The translations under genes were made by a program, and so were the position numbers. From positions 1,427,598-1,491,597 of the forward strand of contig NZ_GL945017.1 of NCBI RefSeq assembly GCF_000218235.1: a stretch of DNA of 64,000 nt, given 5' to 3'. A model generated the notes under the pieces. That model did no database searches and was not told the origin of the DNA. It saw nothing but the letters and a program-made list of their open reading frames with translations. The DNA is from Hallella multisaccharivorax DSM 17128. GTDB lineage: Bacteria; Bacteroidota; Bacteroidia; Bacteroidales; Bacteroidaceae. Shown piece by piece: positions 54,630 through 63,591 of the stretch; the stretch's first letter is position 1; the number at the start of each line of letters is the position of its first letter.

Positions 54630-55717
54630 TTCTTTCTGTATTGTTTTTTTAAACCGAAATTATAACCTGAATAGATGTAGACATTACCGAATGTGGTATT
54701 GGCTGAGAAATTGGCTTTTCGGTAATTATACGTGTGAAAGACGGCGCTGGCGCCTGCATACCACCGTGTATCATTCCACACGAGTCCCAGTCTCGACACG
54801 CCGTCGAGCATGATATCCCTGATATTAAAATTGCGGAAGAAATTCTTGTTCTCACCATTGGACTTGCCTTTCAACTGCTTGTATCCCAACGCTGCCTGCA
54901 GGGAGATGTCGAAGAGCCAGTTGCGGGCGAAGACCCAATTGTAAGCATAGCCGCCGCTGAGCGAGAAGTCAGTATAGTCAATATTAGAAAAGTGTATGGC
55001 GGTATCGCCCACGGTCTCTGCTGTGCCCTTGCCTACCACTTGGTCCATTAGCCGGTGAAACTTGTCCCAGTTTACATTCAGCTTGTGGCGGGAATAGCTC
55101 ATGCCGGCGAGTGCGCTGCCTGTCGAGCGGCGCTGCTGTGTGCTCTGACTGTAGGCGGCCGGATAAGAGAACCTTTGATGATTGAAGATGTAGTAAGCGT
55201 TGATACCCCGCTCAGAGGTCTCAAAACCATCGAAATTCTGCCGTTTCATCGCTCTATCGACAGATTTGTCGCCGAAGTTGATGCCGCCGATTCGATAGTT
55301 GTCGCCCGACTTTCTGAAAAAGATGTCCACACCTATCTGCGGGGCATACAGACTGAAATTAATCGCTTCACGCGCTTCGTTACCCAACTGCCGCAGGTCA
55401 ATAGTGTAGCCCAGAAAAACAAGACGCCAGCCAAAATACGGTCCTATCTTATAAGAAGGCTCGGGTGAAAACACTACCTCATGACCATTGCGCGTCTTGA
55501 GTGTGTAGCCCTCAAAACTGATAGTGTTTTGCAGCATGATCGTGAAATTATACTTCTGCGGCTCGATATAGTTGGTATCCACCCGTGAAAAATTGCGTAC
55601 CATCCTCATAAACCCCGACAGCCTTTTCGTTGGGGTGGCAGCAGGAATGCTGTCAGCACACGCAGCGCCAGAGAGCCCTGAGAGGAGAATCAATAGCCAT
55701 ATTAACCGTGTGCGCAT
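54626..55717 (-). CDS. DUF4421 outer membrane beta-barrel-like protein
   Basis: 363-residue exported protein with a cleavable signal peptide (MRTRLIWLLILLSGLSGAACA) and the DUF4421 core (about 60-340; DTNYIEPQKYNFTIMLQNTISFEGYTL and GPYFGWRLVFLGYTIDL). Alternating aromatic strands such as YNWVFARNWLFDISLQAALGYKQL and a terminal GYNFGLKKQYRKK indicate a beta-barrel. It is first in an operon with the DUF1460 protein and rarA and has a full promoter at 55743-55773. Function unknown. Confidence 0.88.
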   Translation of the reverse strand: MRTRLIWLLILLSGLSGAACADSIPAATPTKRLSGFMRMVRNFSRVDTNYIEPQKYNFTIMLQNTISFEGYTLKTRNGHEVVFSPEPSYKIGPYFGWRLVFLGYTIDLRQLGNEAREAINFSLYAPQIGVDIFFRKSGDNYRIGGINFGDKSVDRAMKRQNFDGFETSERGINAYYIFNHQRFSYPAAYSQSTQQRRSTGSALAGMSYSRHKLNVNWDKFHRLMDQVVGKGTAETVGDTAIHFSNIDYTDFSLSGGYAYNWVFARNWLFDISLQAALGYKQLKGKSNGENKNFFRNFNIRDIMLDGVSRLGLVWNDTRWYAGASAVFHTYNYRKANFSANTTFGNVYIYSGYNFGLKKQYRKK

Positions 55718-55742
55718 TCTTTCCTGTCAACCTTTTATGCTG

Positions 55743-55773
55743 CAAACTTACGATAATTTTCGATCATGACAAA
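55743..55773 (-). promoter_or_regulatory. Promoter of the DUF4421-DUF1460-rarA operon
   Basis: On the minus strand TTTG at 55770-55773 and TAAGTTTG at 55743-55750 with a 19-base spacer. Gene start at 55717. Confidence 0.65.
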
Positions 55774-55827
55774 GAGGAATAACATTTTTTTGGCTCTATT
55801 CTTCCCCATTTGTTTGGCGGTAATACC

Positions 55828-55932
55828 CTAATGCTTAATAACGATAGTCTAATGCTTAACGCCGATGTCCTATTGCTTAACGATGATGTCCCATTACTTA
55901 ACGATGATATCCTATTGCTTGGCAGCAACGAT
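55828..55932 (+). repeat. 21-nt tandem repeat (five units)
   Basis: Units of 21 bases begin at 55828, 55849, 55870, 55891 and 55912, consensus CTATTGCTTAACGATGATGTC; the first and last are degenerate. This is unrelated to the 22-nt arrays. Because 21 is a multiple of three, an open frame across it translates as repeated LLLNDDV, but that frame has no start signals. Part of a 434-base gene-free gap between 55718 and 56151. Confidence 0.8.
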
Positions 55933-55997
55933 AAAAATGAAACCGAGCGCGTCCCTGAAGAGCGCCAGCTTCATAGCTGCACTTCTCCCTCACAATT

Positions 55998-56100
55998 AGT
56001 GCAGGGTGGCCCCCCCGTGGGCCACCTAAAATAATGTTCGACAGATTGAATGTTGGTTGGAATATTATTTGAGATAGGGCGCAAGGCTCTACCCTGCACT
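55998..56100. mobile_element. Small element with 10-bp terminal inverted repeats (possible MITE)
   Basis: AGTGCAGGGT at 55998-56007 and ACCCTGCACT at 56091-56100 are perfect inverted repeats. CTCCCTCACA occurs just outside on the left (55985-55994) and at the right boundary (56099-56108), like a direct repeat, but the left copy is separated by ATT. An inner hairpin GGTGGCCC/GGGCCACC is at about 56006-56026. No ORF. A MITE or other decayed mobile element is possible, as is a transcript-end structure; no transposase is nearby. Confidence 0.35.
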
Positions 56101-56151
56101 CCCTCACATCCGTCCGGACGCGTTCATTCGTGTCATTCATCATCAATGGCG

Positions 56152-57135
56152 TCAGAACTTTCCCAGGACACGGTCCATCACCCAATTGACCGGGGTAGCA
56201 CTGACTGATGTGGCTGTACAGGTATCTATGCCTTGCAAATGATGGATGACGGAAGTGATGATAGGCAACTGCAAATAAGGGGGATTGGGTACAATAATGC
56301 TTCGTGACCCAGAGTTATTGACCAGCTGGATGGGGTCATAGTTATATACACTAAAAGAGAGTATGCCCTTGTCGCCTATCACCGTTATGCGGTCGGCCTT
56401 GGCGCTCTCATGTCCCACGAAACACCAAGACGCACTGCCCGAGATGCCACTGTCAAAGATGAACACTGCCGAGATAGTGTCCTCTGCCTCATAGAGATGC
56501 TCGCGGTTCGTGGGATAGCCATGGGCTCGGACAATGATTCCGAAGAGTTCTTGGAGCAAATCGAGCTGATGGGGTGCCAGGTCATAGAAATAGCCGCCGC
56601 CGGAGATGTCGGGCTGTAACCGCCACGGTTTTGAGGACGAGGCACTGTAATCCAGGTCACGTGGAGGCACGGCAAACTGCAGCTGCACAGTGAGCACCTT
56701 GCCAATACCGTCAGAGGCGATAATGTGCCGCACCCTGTTGAAATAAGGCAGATAGCGGCGGTAGTAAGCCACGAAGCAGGGTACGCCTGTCTGCTCGCTG
56801 ATGCGGTTGACGCGGATACAGTCTTCATAGTTGGCCGCCAATGGTTTCTCCACATAGCACGGTTTACCGGACCGCATGCACATGACGGCGTATGTAGCGT
56901 GGGAGGACGGCGGCGTGGCGATGTAGACGGCATTGACATCGGGGTCGTCGATGAGCTCCTGAGCATCGGTATACCATTTTGGTATGTTGTGCCGTTGCGC
57001 ATAGGCCTTCACACGCTCTCCGTTACGGCTCATCACAGCCACGACACAGGACCCCTCAACCTCATTGAAAGCAGGTCCTGATTTCTTCTCCGTGACCTCC
57101 CCGCAGCCGATGAATCCCCATCGTATTTGTCTCAT
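56152..57135 (-). CDS. Gfo/Idh/MocA family oxidoreductase
   Basis: 327-residue NAD(P)-dependent sugar-type oxidoreductase. N-terminal Rossmann motif RWGFIGCGEVTEKKSGP with Gly10-Cys-Gly12, then AVYIATPPSSHATYA and the family motif VEKPLA near residue 97. The C-terminal alpha/beta domain has the usual GGGYFYDLAPHQLDLL substrate-site segment (Asp and His). Substrate unknown. It is 69 bases after pgm on the same strand and may be co-transcribed. Confidence 0.93.
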   Translation of the reverse strand: MRQIRWGFIGCGEVTEKKSGPAFNEVEGSCVVAVMSRNGERVKAYAQRHNIPKWYTDAQELIDDPDVNAVYIATPPSSHATYAVMCMRSGKPCYVEKPLAANYEDCIRVNRISEQTGVPCFVAYYRRYLPYFNRVRHIIASDGIGKVLTVQLQFAVPPRDLDYSASSSKPWRLQPDISGGGYFYDLAPHQLDLLQELFGIIVRAHGYPTNREHLYEAEDTISAVFIFDSGISGSASWCFVGHESAKADRITVIGDKGILSFSVYNYDPIQLVNNSGSRSIIVPNPPYLQLPIITSVIHHLQGIDTCTATSVSATPVNWVMDRVLGKF

Positions 57136-57204
57136 GCTAAATTACGATCGTTATTCTCATCCAATGCAGTGACCGGTACGGGACCGGCCACTGCACTAAA
57201 TATC

Positions 57205-58953
57205 TTATGCCAGACCGAGGCTCTTCTTGATAGCCTCAATCTTCTCCATTCCTTTCCTGTCAAGAGCCTCATACTCCGAAGCGTCATGCATCACGCCCTT
57301 GACCTCGATATAGAACTTAATCTTCGGCTCTGTGCCTGAGGGGCGCACGCTGACTTTCGTATCATCGCCGCAGAACCACTGCAGCACATTGCTTGTCTCA
57401 GGCATGACGAGCTTCGTCCTGTTACCCTTGTCGTCAACAGCCTCAAGCGTCTTGTAGTCTTTCCACAGCACGACCTTAGAGCCGCCAAGCTCCTTCGGCG
57501 GATTGGCGCGGAAGTCGGCCATCATCTTCTGTATCTCCTCGGCACCGGCCTTGCCCGGACGCTCCACATTGACCGTGAACTCCTTGGAGAAGCCGTACTC
57601 CTTATAGATATCCATCAGGATGTCATAGAGAGACTTTCCCTTATCCTTGGCGTAAGCGCAGATCTCAGCCAGCAGTGAGCATGCCGACACAGCGTCCTTA
57701 TCGCGGACAAAGTCCTCAGCCAGAAAGCCGTAGCTCTCCTCGCCGCCACCGATATACTGCTGCCTGCCTTCAGAAAGCCGGATTTCACGGGCAATCCATT
57801 TAAAGCCCGTGTAGCAGTCTCGCATCTCCACACCCTGCTTGTCTGCAATCTTTTTGATGAGCTCCGTCGTCACAATAGTCTTGACGATGAAGTCAGTCGG
57901 CTTCAGCAGCCCCTTAGCCTTACGGTTGGAGATGATGTACCACAGGAAGATCATGCAAGTCTGGTTGCCGTTGATGAGCACCCACTCGCCCTTGTCGTTC
58001 TTGCAGGCCATGCCCACGCGGTCAGCGTCAGGGTCAGAAGCCATGAGGATATCGGCATCGAGCTTCCTGGCATCGCGCAGACCGAGTGTCAGCGCCTCGG
58101 CGAACTCGGGGTTGGGACGGTCCACAGTGGGGAAGTTTCCGTCTTTAATCATCTGCTCAAAGACACAGTGAACATTGTCAAAGCCCCAATAAGCCAGAGA
58201 GCGCGGAATGATGACGCGGCCGGCTCCATGCAGCGGTGTATAGACAATCTTCAGGTCATGCTGCTTCCTGATGACCCCGGGGTCGATGCTGACAGTACGG
58301 ATCCTGCGCAGATACGGCTCGTCGATATCCTCGCCGATAATCTGGACAAGATCCTTGTTGCCCCGGAACTTCACGTCGGCAATGGCGCACCTGCTCACCT
58401 CGTCAATGATGCCCTTGTCGTGCGGCGCAAGCACTTGGGCTCCATCCTCCCAGTAGGCCTTGTAACCGTTATATTCACGGGGATTGTGGCTGGCTGTGAT
58501 GTTTACACCGCCTTGGGCCTTGAGATAACGGATGGCAAAAGAGCACTCCGGCGTCGGGCGGAGGTCGTCGAAGAGATAAGCCTTGATGCCGTTGGCCGAG
58601 AAGATGTTGGCCACTGTCTCGGCATACAGACGGCTGTTGTTACGGCAGTCATGACACACAACGGCAGATATCTCCTTGCGGTCCTTAAAGTTTTTCTTTA
58701 AGTAGTTGGCAAAGCCCTGGGTTGCCATGCCTACCGTATAGATGTTCATGCGGTTCGTGCCTGCGCCCATGATACCGCGCAGGCCGCCCGTACCAAACTC
58801 GAGATCCTTGTAGAAACTTTCAATGAGATCTGTCTTGTCGGAATTGTCCAGCATAGCCTGGACCGAAACGCGCGTCTCTTCATCAAAGGCAGGAGAAAGC
58901 CACTGTCTGGCCCTGGCCTCACACTGGGCAATAAGCTCTTTGTTATTATCCAT
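57205..58953 (-). CDS. Phosphohexomutase (phosphoglucomutase/phosphomannomutase)
   Basis: 582-residue alpha-D-phosphohexomutase. The active-site phosphoserine is Ser155 in TASHNP; the metal-binding loop is DPDADRVG near residue 305; the sugar-binding loop is GEESYGF; the phosphate-binding loop is RPSGTEPKIKFY. The long form with YNGYKAYWEDGAQV is usual in Bacteroidota and favours glucose/mannose phosphate interconversion. The reading frame starts MDNNKELIAQCEARARQWL. Its -7 element is at 58996-59003. Confidence 0.94.
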   Translation of the reverse strand: MDNNKELIAQCEARARQWLSPAFDEETRVSVQAMLDNSDKTDLIESFYKDLEFGTGGLRGIMGAGTNRMNIYTVGMATQGFANYLKKNFKDRKEISAVVCHDCRNNSRLYAETVANIFSANGIKAYLFDDLRPTPECSFAIRYLKAQGGVNITASHNPREYNGYKAYWEDGAQVLAPHDKGIIDEVSRCAIADVKFRGNKDLVQIIGEDIDEPYLRRIRTVSIDPGVIRKQHDLKIVYTPLHGAGRVIIPRSLAYWGFDNVHCVFEQMIKDGNFPTVDRPNPEFAEALTLGLRDARKLDADILMASDPDADRVGMACKNDKGEWVLINGNQTCMIFLWYIISNRKAKGLLKPTDFIVKTIVTTELIKKIADKQGVEMRDCYTGFKWIAREIRLSEGRQQYIGGGEESYGFLAEDFVRDKDAVSACSLLAEICAYAKDKGKSLYDILMDIYKEYGFSKEFTVNVERPGKAGAEEIQKMMADFRANPPKELGGSKVVLWKDYKTLEAVDDKGNRTKLVMPETSNVLQWFCGDDTKVSVRPSGTEPKIKFYIEVKGVMHDASEYEALDRKGMEKIEAIKKSLGLA

Positions 58954-58995
58954 AACTGATAGGGTTTAAAAAGTGTTTTACATATTTTTATGTCG

Positions 58996-59003
58996 CAAAG
59001 ATA
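58996..59003 (-). promoter_or_regulatory. -7 element of the phosphohexomutase gene
   Basis: Reads TATCTTTG on the minus strand, 42 bases before the start at 58953. Confidence 0.5.
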
Positions 59004-59047
59004 GCATTTATTTTCCTAATAATAGACAGTATGCAAATTAATTTTTG

Positions 59048-59055
59048 TAAATTTG
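59048..59055 (+). promoter_or_regulatory. -7 element of the DUF4491 gene
   Basis: TAAATTTG, 32 bases before the ATG at 59088; divergent to the phosphohexomutase promoter. Confidence 0.45.
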
Positions 59056-59087
59056 CAGTTGTAACTCAACAAACATGATAAGATAGT

Positions 59088-59372
59088 ATGTATTTCTCTG
59101 GAACAGCCATCGCCTTGTGCACTTTTTTTATAATTGGTGTCTTCCACCCCATTGTCATCAAGACCGAATATTACTTCGGCACACGTCCCTGGTGGATATT
59201 TCTTTTGACAGGCATTGCCTGTATGGCGGGCTCCCTCTGTATTGAGAGCACGTTCCTCTCTGCCGTCGCCGGCGTGGCAGGCGCCTCCAGTCTTTGGGCC
59301 ATCGGAGAGCTCTTCGAGCAGAAGAAACGCGTGGAGAAAGGATGGTTCCCGAAGAACCCGAAGAGACAATAA
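59088..59372 (+). CDS. DUF4491 small membrane protein
   Basis: 94-residue protein with two to three hydrophobic helices (about 3-22, 34-52, 56-72) and the DUF4491 signature FHPIVIKTEYYFGTRPWWIFL. A basic C-terminal tail (EKGWFPKNPKRQ) is cytosolic. Function unknown; conserved in Bacteroidales. Confidence 0.88.
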   Translation: MYFSGTAIALCTFFIIGVFHPIVIKTEYYFGTRPWWIFLLTGIACMAGSLCIESTFLSAVAGVAGASSLWAIGELFEQKKRVEKGWFPKNPKRQ

Positions 59373-59499
59373 ACATCACAGAGACTGGAAAACACCTTAT
59401 TGCGACGTGCAACATTGCAACGCTTTTGGGTTGTCACAGCATCACCCCCAGTGCAATCATAAAAAAAATAAAATCCATAGCCGTTCGTTTCTTTTTTAG

Positions 59500-59507
59500 T
59501 ACCTTTG
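59500..59507 (+). promoter_or_regulatory. -7 element of pgk
   Basis: TACCTTTG, giving a leader of about 65 bases before the ATG at 59578. Confidence 0.5.
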
Positions 59508-59577
59508 TGGGCAATAGCATAAGCTGAATCTGATTTTTATTATAATAACTAATTTATTAGAACAATTTTAAAGAGCT

Positions 59578-60828
59578 ATGACAATCGATGAGTTTAATTT
59601 TGCCGATAAGAAGGCAATTGTCCGCGTAGATTTCAATGTGCCATTGGATGAGAATGGCCACGTGACGGACGACACCCGTATCCGTGGTGCTCTGCCCACC
59701 CTGAAGAAGATCCTGAATGATGGCGGCGCTCTGATCATGATGAGCCACATGGGCAAGCCTAAGGGCAAGGTGAATGCCAAGCTGAGCCTGAGGCAGATCG
59801 TTCCTGACGTGAGCAGGGCACTTGGTGTTGACGTGAAGTTCGCTCCCGACTGCGGCAAGGCTGACGCCGAGGCCGCCGCCCTGAAACCCGGTGAGGCACT
59901 GCTGCTGGAGAACCTCCGCTTCTATCCCGAAGAGGAGGGCAAGCCTGTAGGCGTAGAGAAAGGTACCCCTGAGTACGACGCTGCCAAGGCAGAGATGAAG
60001 AACCGTCAGAAAGACTTCGCCAAGAAGCTCGCTTCTTACGCAGAGGTTTATGTCAACGACGCTTTCGGCACCGCACACCGCAAGCACGCCTCTACAGCCG
60101 TCATTGCCGATTATTTCGACAAGGACCACAAGATGCTCGGCTACCTCATGGAGAAAGAGGTGAAGGCTATCGACAACGTGCTGAAGAACGCCCGGCATCC
60201 TTTCACCGCCATCATCGGTGGCTCCAAGGTCAGCTCCAAGCTCGGCGTCATCAAGAACCTCCTCGACAAGGTCGACAACCTCATCATCGGTGGGGGTATG
60301 GGTTACACCTTCGTCAAAGCTCAGGGCGGCCACATCGGCAACTCTCTGCACGAGGACGACCTCATGCCCGAGGCTCTGAACGTCATCAAGACGGCCAGAG
60401 AGAAAGGTGTGAACCTCTCTCTGTCTGTCGCCACCGTCTGCGGCAGGGAGTTCAAGAACGACACTCCGCGTAAGGTGTTTCCTATCAATCAGATTCCTGA
60501 CGGATGGGAGGGTATGGACGCCTCCGAAGAGAGTCTGGACAACTGGAAGAAGATTATCCTCTCTTCCAGGACCATCCTGTGGAACGGCCCTGTAGGCGTT
60601 TTCGAGCTTGAGAACTTCGCTCACGGCACCGGCGAGATCGCCAAGACTGTGGCAGAGGCCACACAGAAGAACGGCGCTTACTCGCTCGTGGGCGGCGGCG
60701 ACTCTGTTGCCGCTGTCAACAAGTTCGGTCTGGCCGACAAGGTGAGCTATGTCTCTACAGGTGGCGGTGCCATGCTCGAGGCCATCGAGGGCAAAGTACT
60801 CCCCGGCGTGGCTGCTATTGAGGGCTGA
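59578..60828 (+). CDS. pgk: Phosphoglycerate kinase
   Basis: Glycolytic ATP-forming enzyme, 416 residues. N-terminal [26 protein letters not shown] contains the 3PG-site Asp/Arg motifs; [28 protein letters not shown] and the nucleotide-binding GGGDSVAAV near the C-terminus are conserved. Codon use is strongly biased (GC-rich third positions), as expected for high expression; this bias also creates a long antisense frame. The T9SS plug gene follows 2 bases after the stop. Confidence 0.97.
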   Translation: MTIDEFNFADKKAIVRVDFNVPLDENGHVTDDTRIRGALPTLKKILNDGGALIMMSHMGKPKGKVNAKLSLRQIVPDVSRALGVDVKFAPDCGKADAEAAALKPGEALLLENLRFYPEEEGKPVGVEKGTPEYDAAKAEMKNRQKDFAKKLASYAEVYVNDAFGTAHRKHASTAVIADYFDKDHKMLGYLMEKEVKAIDNVLKNARHPFTAIIGGSKVSSKLGVIKNLLDKVDNLIIGGGMGYTFVKAQGGHIGNSLHEDDLMPEALNVIKTAREKGVNLSLSVATVCGREFKNDTPRKVFPINQIPDGWEGMDASEESLDNWKKIILSSRTILWNGPVGVFELENFAHGTGEIAKTVAEATQKNGAYSLVGGGDSVAAVNKFGLADKVSYVSTGGGAMLEAIEGKVLPGVAAIEG

Positions 60829-60830
60829 TC

Positions 60831-62111
60831 TTGAATCACAGAATCATCATTCTTCTCATCTCATTGCTCTGTGCCACCGCAAAGGCACAGCGCAGTGAGA
60901 TTTTTGTTTCTACCATTGCTTCTCTCCAGGTCGTTCCAGGGAACAACTGGATGGAGCCGTTGCCTGTGATCGGCTTGTCACCGGCCAATAACGGCAATGA
61001 TTCCAATAATGCCGGCGAGGGTTTTGTCACCATTGCCTTTGACGAGCTCTCTCACGACTATCACCGCTACACTTACACCGTGCAGCACTGTGAGGCTGAC
61101 TGGACACCATCCGAAGAACTGTTGGAAAGCGATTATGTCGACGGCTTCGCCTCAGGAAACACCATCGACGACTATGGACAGTCGGTCAACACCAACACGC
61201 CATACACTCATTACAAACTGACACTCCCCAATGACCGCTGCCGGCTAAAACTAAGCGGTAACTACACCGTCACGGTCCATGATGAGGACACCGGCAACAC
61301 GCCCGTGCTCAAGGCCTGTCTCATGGTGACGGAACAAAGCATGAAAAGTGCGATGGAGCAGACTGCGAACACGGACATCGACATCAACGGCAGTCATCAG
61401 CAACTAAGCATCAGCCTCAATTTCGGCTCCAACCGTGTCACATCGCCGTCAACACAGATCAAGACCGTCGTGCTACAGAACGGCCGGTGGGACAACTGTG
61501 TCTGTAATCCGAAGCCACAGTATATCAGGGCAGACGGCATGGCGTGGGACCATAACCGCAGCCTCGTTTTCCCCGCCGGAAACGAGTATCACAAGTTTGA
61601 GATCCTCGACCCCACCCACACCACCATGGGCTTGGAGCGTGTTGGGTGGGATGGAAAACACTACAATGCATGGGTGTTCATGGACGAGCCGCGCCCAAAC
61701 TATATTTACGATGAGGATGTCGACGGTGCCTTCTGTATCCGGAATTCTGATAATGTCAACAATAATACGCAAAGTGACTACATTCTCACCCATTTCACGC
61801 TGAAAGCTTCACGGCAAACGGCCGATGTTTACCTGAATGGCGCATGGACGCAAGATAACTTTGATGAGCGCTACCGGATGACTTGGAATGAAAACGACGG
61901 CCTCTATGAAGCCGTCGTCCCCCTCAAACAGGGCTATTACAATTACCAATATCTCTTGATGCGTGCCGACGGCACCACAGTTCCCCTACCTTCTCAAGGT
62001 AACTATTATCAAACAGAAAACAGCTACCAACTACTTGTCTACTTCCGTGGTCAGGGAGAGCGCACCGACCGGCTCGTCAACTATCTCAACCTATCCTCTC
62101 GCCTACCTTGA
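60831..62111 (+). CDS. Type IX secretion system plug protein (DUF5103)
   Basis: 426-residue exported protein with the DUF5103/plug domain pattern: signal peptide (MNHRIIILLISLLCATAKAQ), then SEIFVSTIASLQVVPGNNWMEPLPVIGL, HRYTYTVQHCEADWTPSEELLESDYVDGF, and LKLSGNYTVTVHDEDTGN. In Flavobacterium the plug protein blocks the SprA translocon channel. The only start giving the signal peptide is TTG at 60831, two bases after the pgk stop, so it probably depends on pgk translation. The 3' end overlaps pyk convergently by 26 bases. Confidence 0.85.
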   Translation: MNHRIIILLISLLCATAKAQRSEIFVSTIASLQVVPGNNWMEPLPVIGLSPANNGNDSNNAGEGFVTIAFDELSHDYHRYTYTVQHCEADWTPSEELLESDYVDGFASGNTIDDYGQSVNTNTPYTHYKLTLPNDRCRLKLSGNYTVTVHDEDTGNTPVLKACLMVTEQSMKSAMEQTANTDIDINGSHQQLSISLNFGSNRVTSPSTQIKTVVLQNGRWDNCVCNPKPQYIRADGMAWDHNRSLVFPAGNEYHKFEILDPTHTTMGLERVGWDGKHYNAWVFMDEPRPNYIYDEDVDGAFCIRNSDNVNNNTQSDYILTHFTLKASRQTADVYLNGAWTQDNFDERYRMTWNENDGLYEAVVPLKQGYYNYQYLLMRADGTTVPLPSQGNYYQTENSYQLLVYFRGQGERTDRLVNYLNLSSRLP

Positions 62112-63501
62112 TAATTTCAAGATAAGCCGTCCCCTCTTCAAGATTATCAAGTGAACCAGACAGGTAAGCCACCTTGTCCTCATTGGTCACATAGCCTTTT
62201 TGTCTCAGCATACGGATGGCGGCGTTGAAGATGTCGTCGTGCGAGGCCTCTTCTTTCTGTCGGACGGCAATCACGCCATAAGAAAGGTTCAGCCAGCGCT
62301 GCAGCTTGTCATTATAACAGATGGCAAGAATGGGCTTGGGGCCACGGTACGATGCCAGACAGCGGGCCGTATAACCCGAACGTGAGGCTGTGATGATGCC
62401 TTCAACCCCCAACAGGCGTGTAGACTCAATAGCAGCATGAGACAAGAATTCGCGTTGAGAGCAATGATCATTGAGCGGCACATTATAAATAGAGTCAAAG
62501 TTTTGGCGGTCGTTCTCAGCCTGTTCAGCAACTGTTGCCATGGTCTCCACGGCCTCGAGCGGGTATTTACCTGCTGCTGTTTCTCCACTGAGCATCAAGG
62601 CATCGGTATTACTATAGATGGCGTTGGCAATATCTGTGACCTCTGCACGCGTTGGCCGAGGATTGTTGATCATGGTGTGCAGCATCTGCGTAGCCACAAT
62701 CACCGGTTTGTGGTGCTCTACGCACTTACGGATGATCATCCGCTGAATGCCGGGGATTTTCTCCACGGGCACTTCAATGCCTAAATCGCCGCGCGCCACC
62801 ATGATACCGTAGCTTGCCTTGATGATCTCGTCAATATTGTCGACACCCTCCTGATTCTCGATCTTCGAAATAATCTTGATATCTGAAAGGTGCTTATCAA
62901 GAATTCTCTGAACGGCATGCACATCATCTGCCGACCGCACAAAACTATGGGCGATGAAGTCGATGTTTTCGTCAATGGCCAACTGAATATTCCGCTTATC
63001 CTTCTCGGTCAGGGCAGGCAAATCAATGTGCTCACCCGGCACATTGACGCTCTTGTGGGCACCGAGCACACCGTCATTTTGTACTTCAACATAGACTGTA
63101 GGGCCCTCAATGCCCGTCACCTTCATGCCGATGGCGCCGTCGTCGAAGAGAATGACGTCACCCACTCTCACATCCTTAGCGAAGTCAGGAAACGACACAT
63201 TGATGATGTCGTGGGTGGTTTCCATCTCCGGACGCCCGAAAATCTTCACAGCCTCACCTGTTCTATATTGTATAGGTTCTTTGACATCTGTGGTCCTTAC
63301 CTCAGGCCCCTTAGTGTCGATGAGGATACCGATATGAGGCGAAACGGCACGAGTGTTTTCGATGATGGTGCGGATGCCATCCGGCGTGGCATGCGCTGTG
63401 TTCATTCTCACTACATTCATGCCTGCGTTGAACAATCCGCGAATGAAATCGACATCACAACGACGGTCACTGATGGAGCATACTATTTTTGTCTGTTTCA
63501 T
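62086..63501 (-). CDS. pyk: Pyruvate kinase
   Basis: Final glycolytic ATP-generating step. The start at 63501 (MKQTKIVCSISDRRCD) is chosen because the longer frame to 63528 would begin inside the -7 element. Key motifs: the Arg-Asn substrate loop NVVRMNTAHA, KIISKIENQEGVDNIDEII, the metal-binding MVARGDLGIEV, and ATQMLHTMINNPRPTRAEVTD. The C-terminal allosteric domain is present (about 345-470). Length 471 normal. Convergent with the plug gene. Confidence 0.97.
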   Translation of the reverse strand: MKQTKIVCSISDRRCDVDFIRGLFNAGMNVVRMNTAHATPDGIRTIIENTRAVSPHIGILIDTKGPEVRTTDVKEPIQYRTGEAVKIFGRPEMETTHDIINVSFPDFAKDVRVGDVILFDDGAIGMKVTGIEGPTVYVEVQNDGVLGAHKSVNVPGEHIDLPALTEKDKRNIQLAIDENIDFIAHSFVRSADDVHAVQRILDKHLSDIKIISKIENQEGVDNIDEIIKASYGIMVARGDLGIEVPVEKIPGIQRMIIRKCVEHHKPVIVATQMLHTMINNPRPTRAEVTDIANAIYSNTDALMLSGETAAGKYPLEAVETMATVAEQAENDRQNFDSIYNVPLNDHCSQREFLSHAAIESTRLLGVEGIITASRSGYTARCLASYRGPKPILAICYNDKLQRWLNLSYGVIAVRQKEEASHDDIFNAAIRMLRQKGYVTNEDKVAYLSGSLDNLEEGTAYLEIIKVGERIG

Positions 63502-63525
63502 GAAACTATCATTATTATCCTTTGG

Positions 63526-63557
63526 CAAAGATAGGATATTTTTCCTTTTCCTACAAA
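63526..63557 (-). promoter_or_regulatory. Promoter of pyk
   Basis: On the minus strand TTTG (63554-63557), a 20-base spacer and TATCTTTG (63526-63533) make a full Bacteroidota promoter; it fixes the start at 63501. Confidence 0.7.
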
Positions 63558-63591
63558 TCTTTTGAATGAAATTATCACTAAAAAAGCCACT

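Noticed and set aside
55810..56034. 74-codon plus-strand ORF with LLLNDDV repeats
   Set aside because: Its repeats arise from the 21-nt DNA repeat, it runs into the inverted-repeat element, and there is no start signal; treated as noncoding.
59557..60624. 355-codon minus-strand frame inside pgk
   Set aside because: Antisense shadow caused by the strong codon bias of pgk; no recognisable domain.
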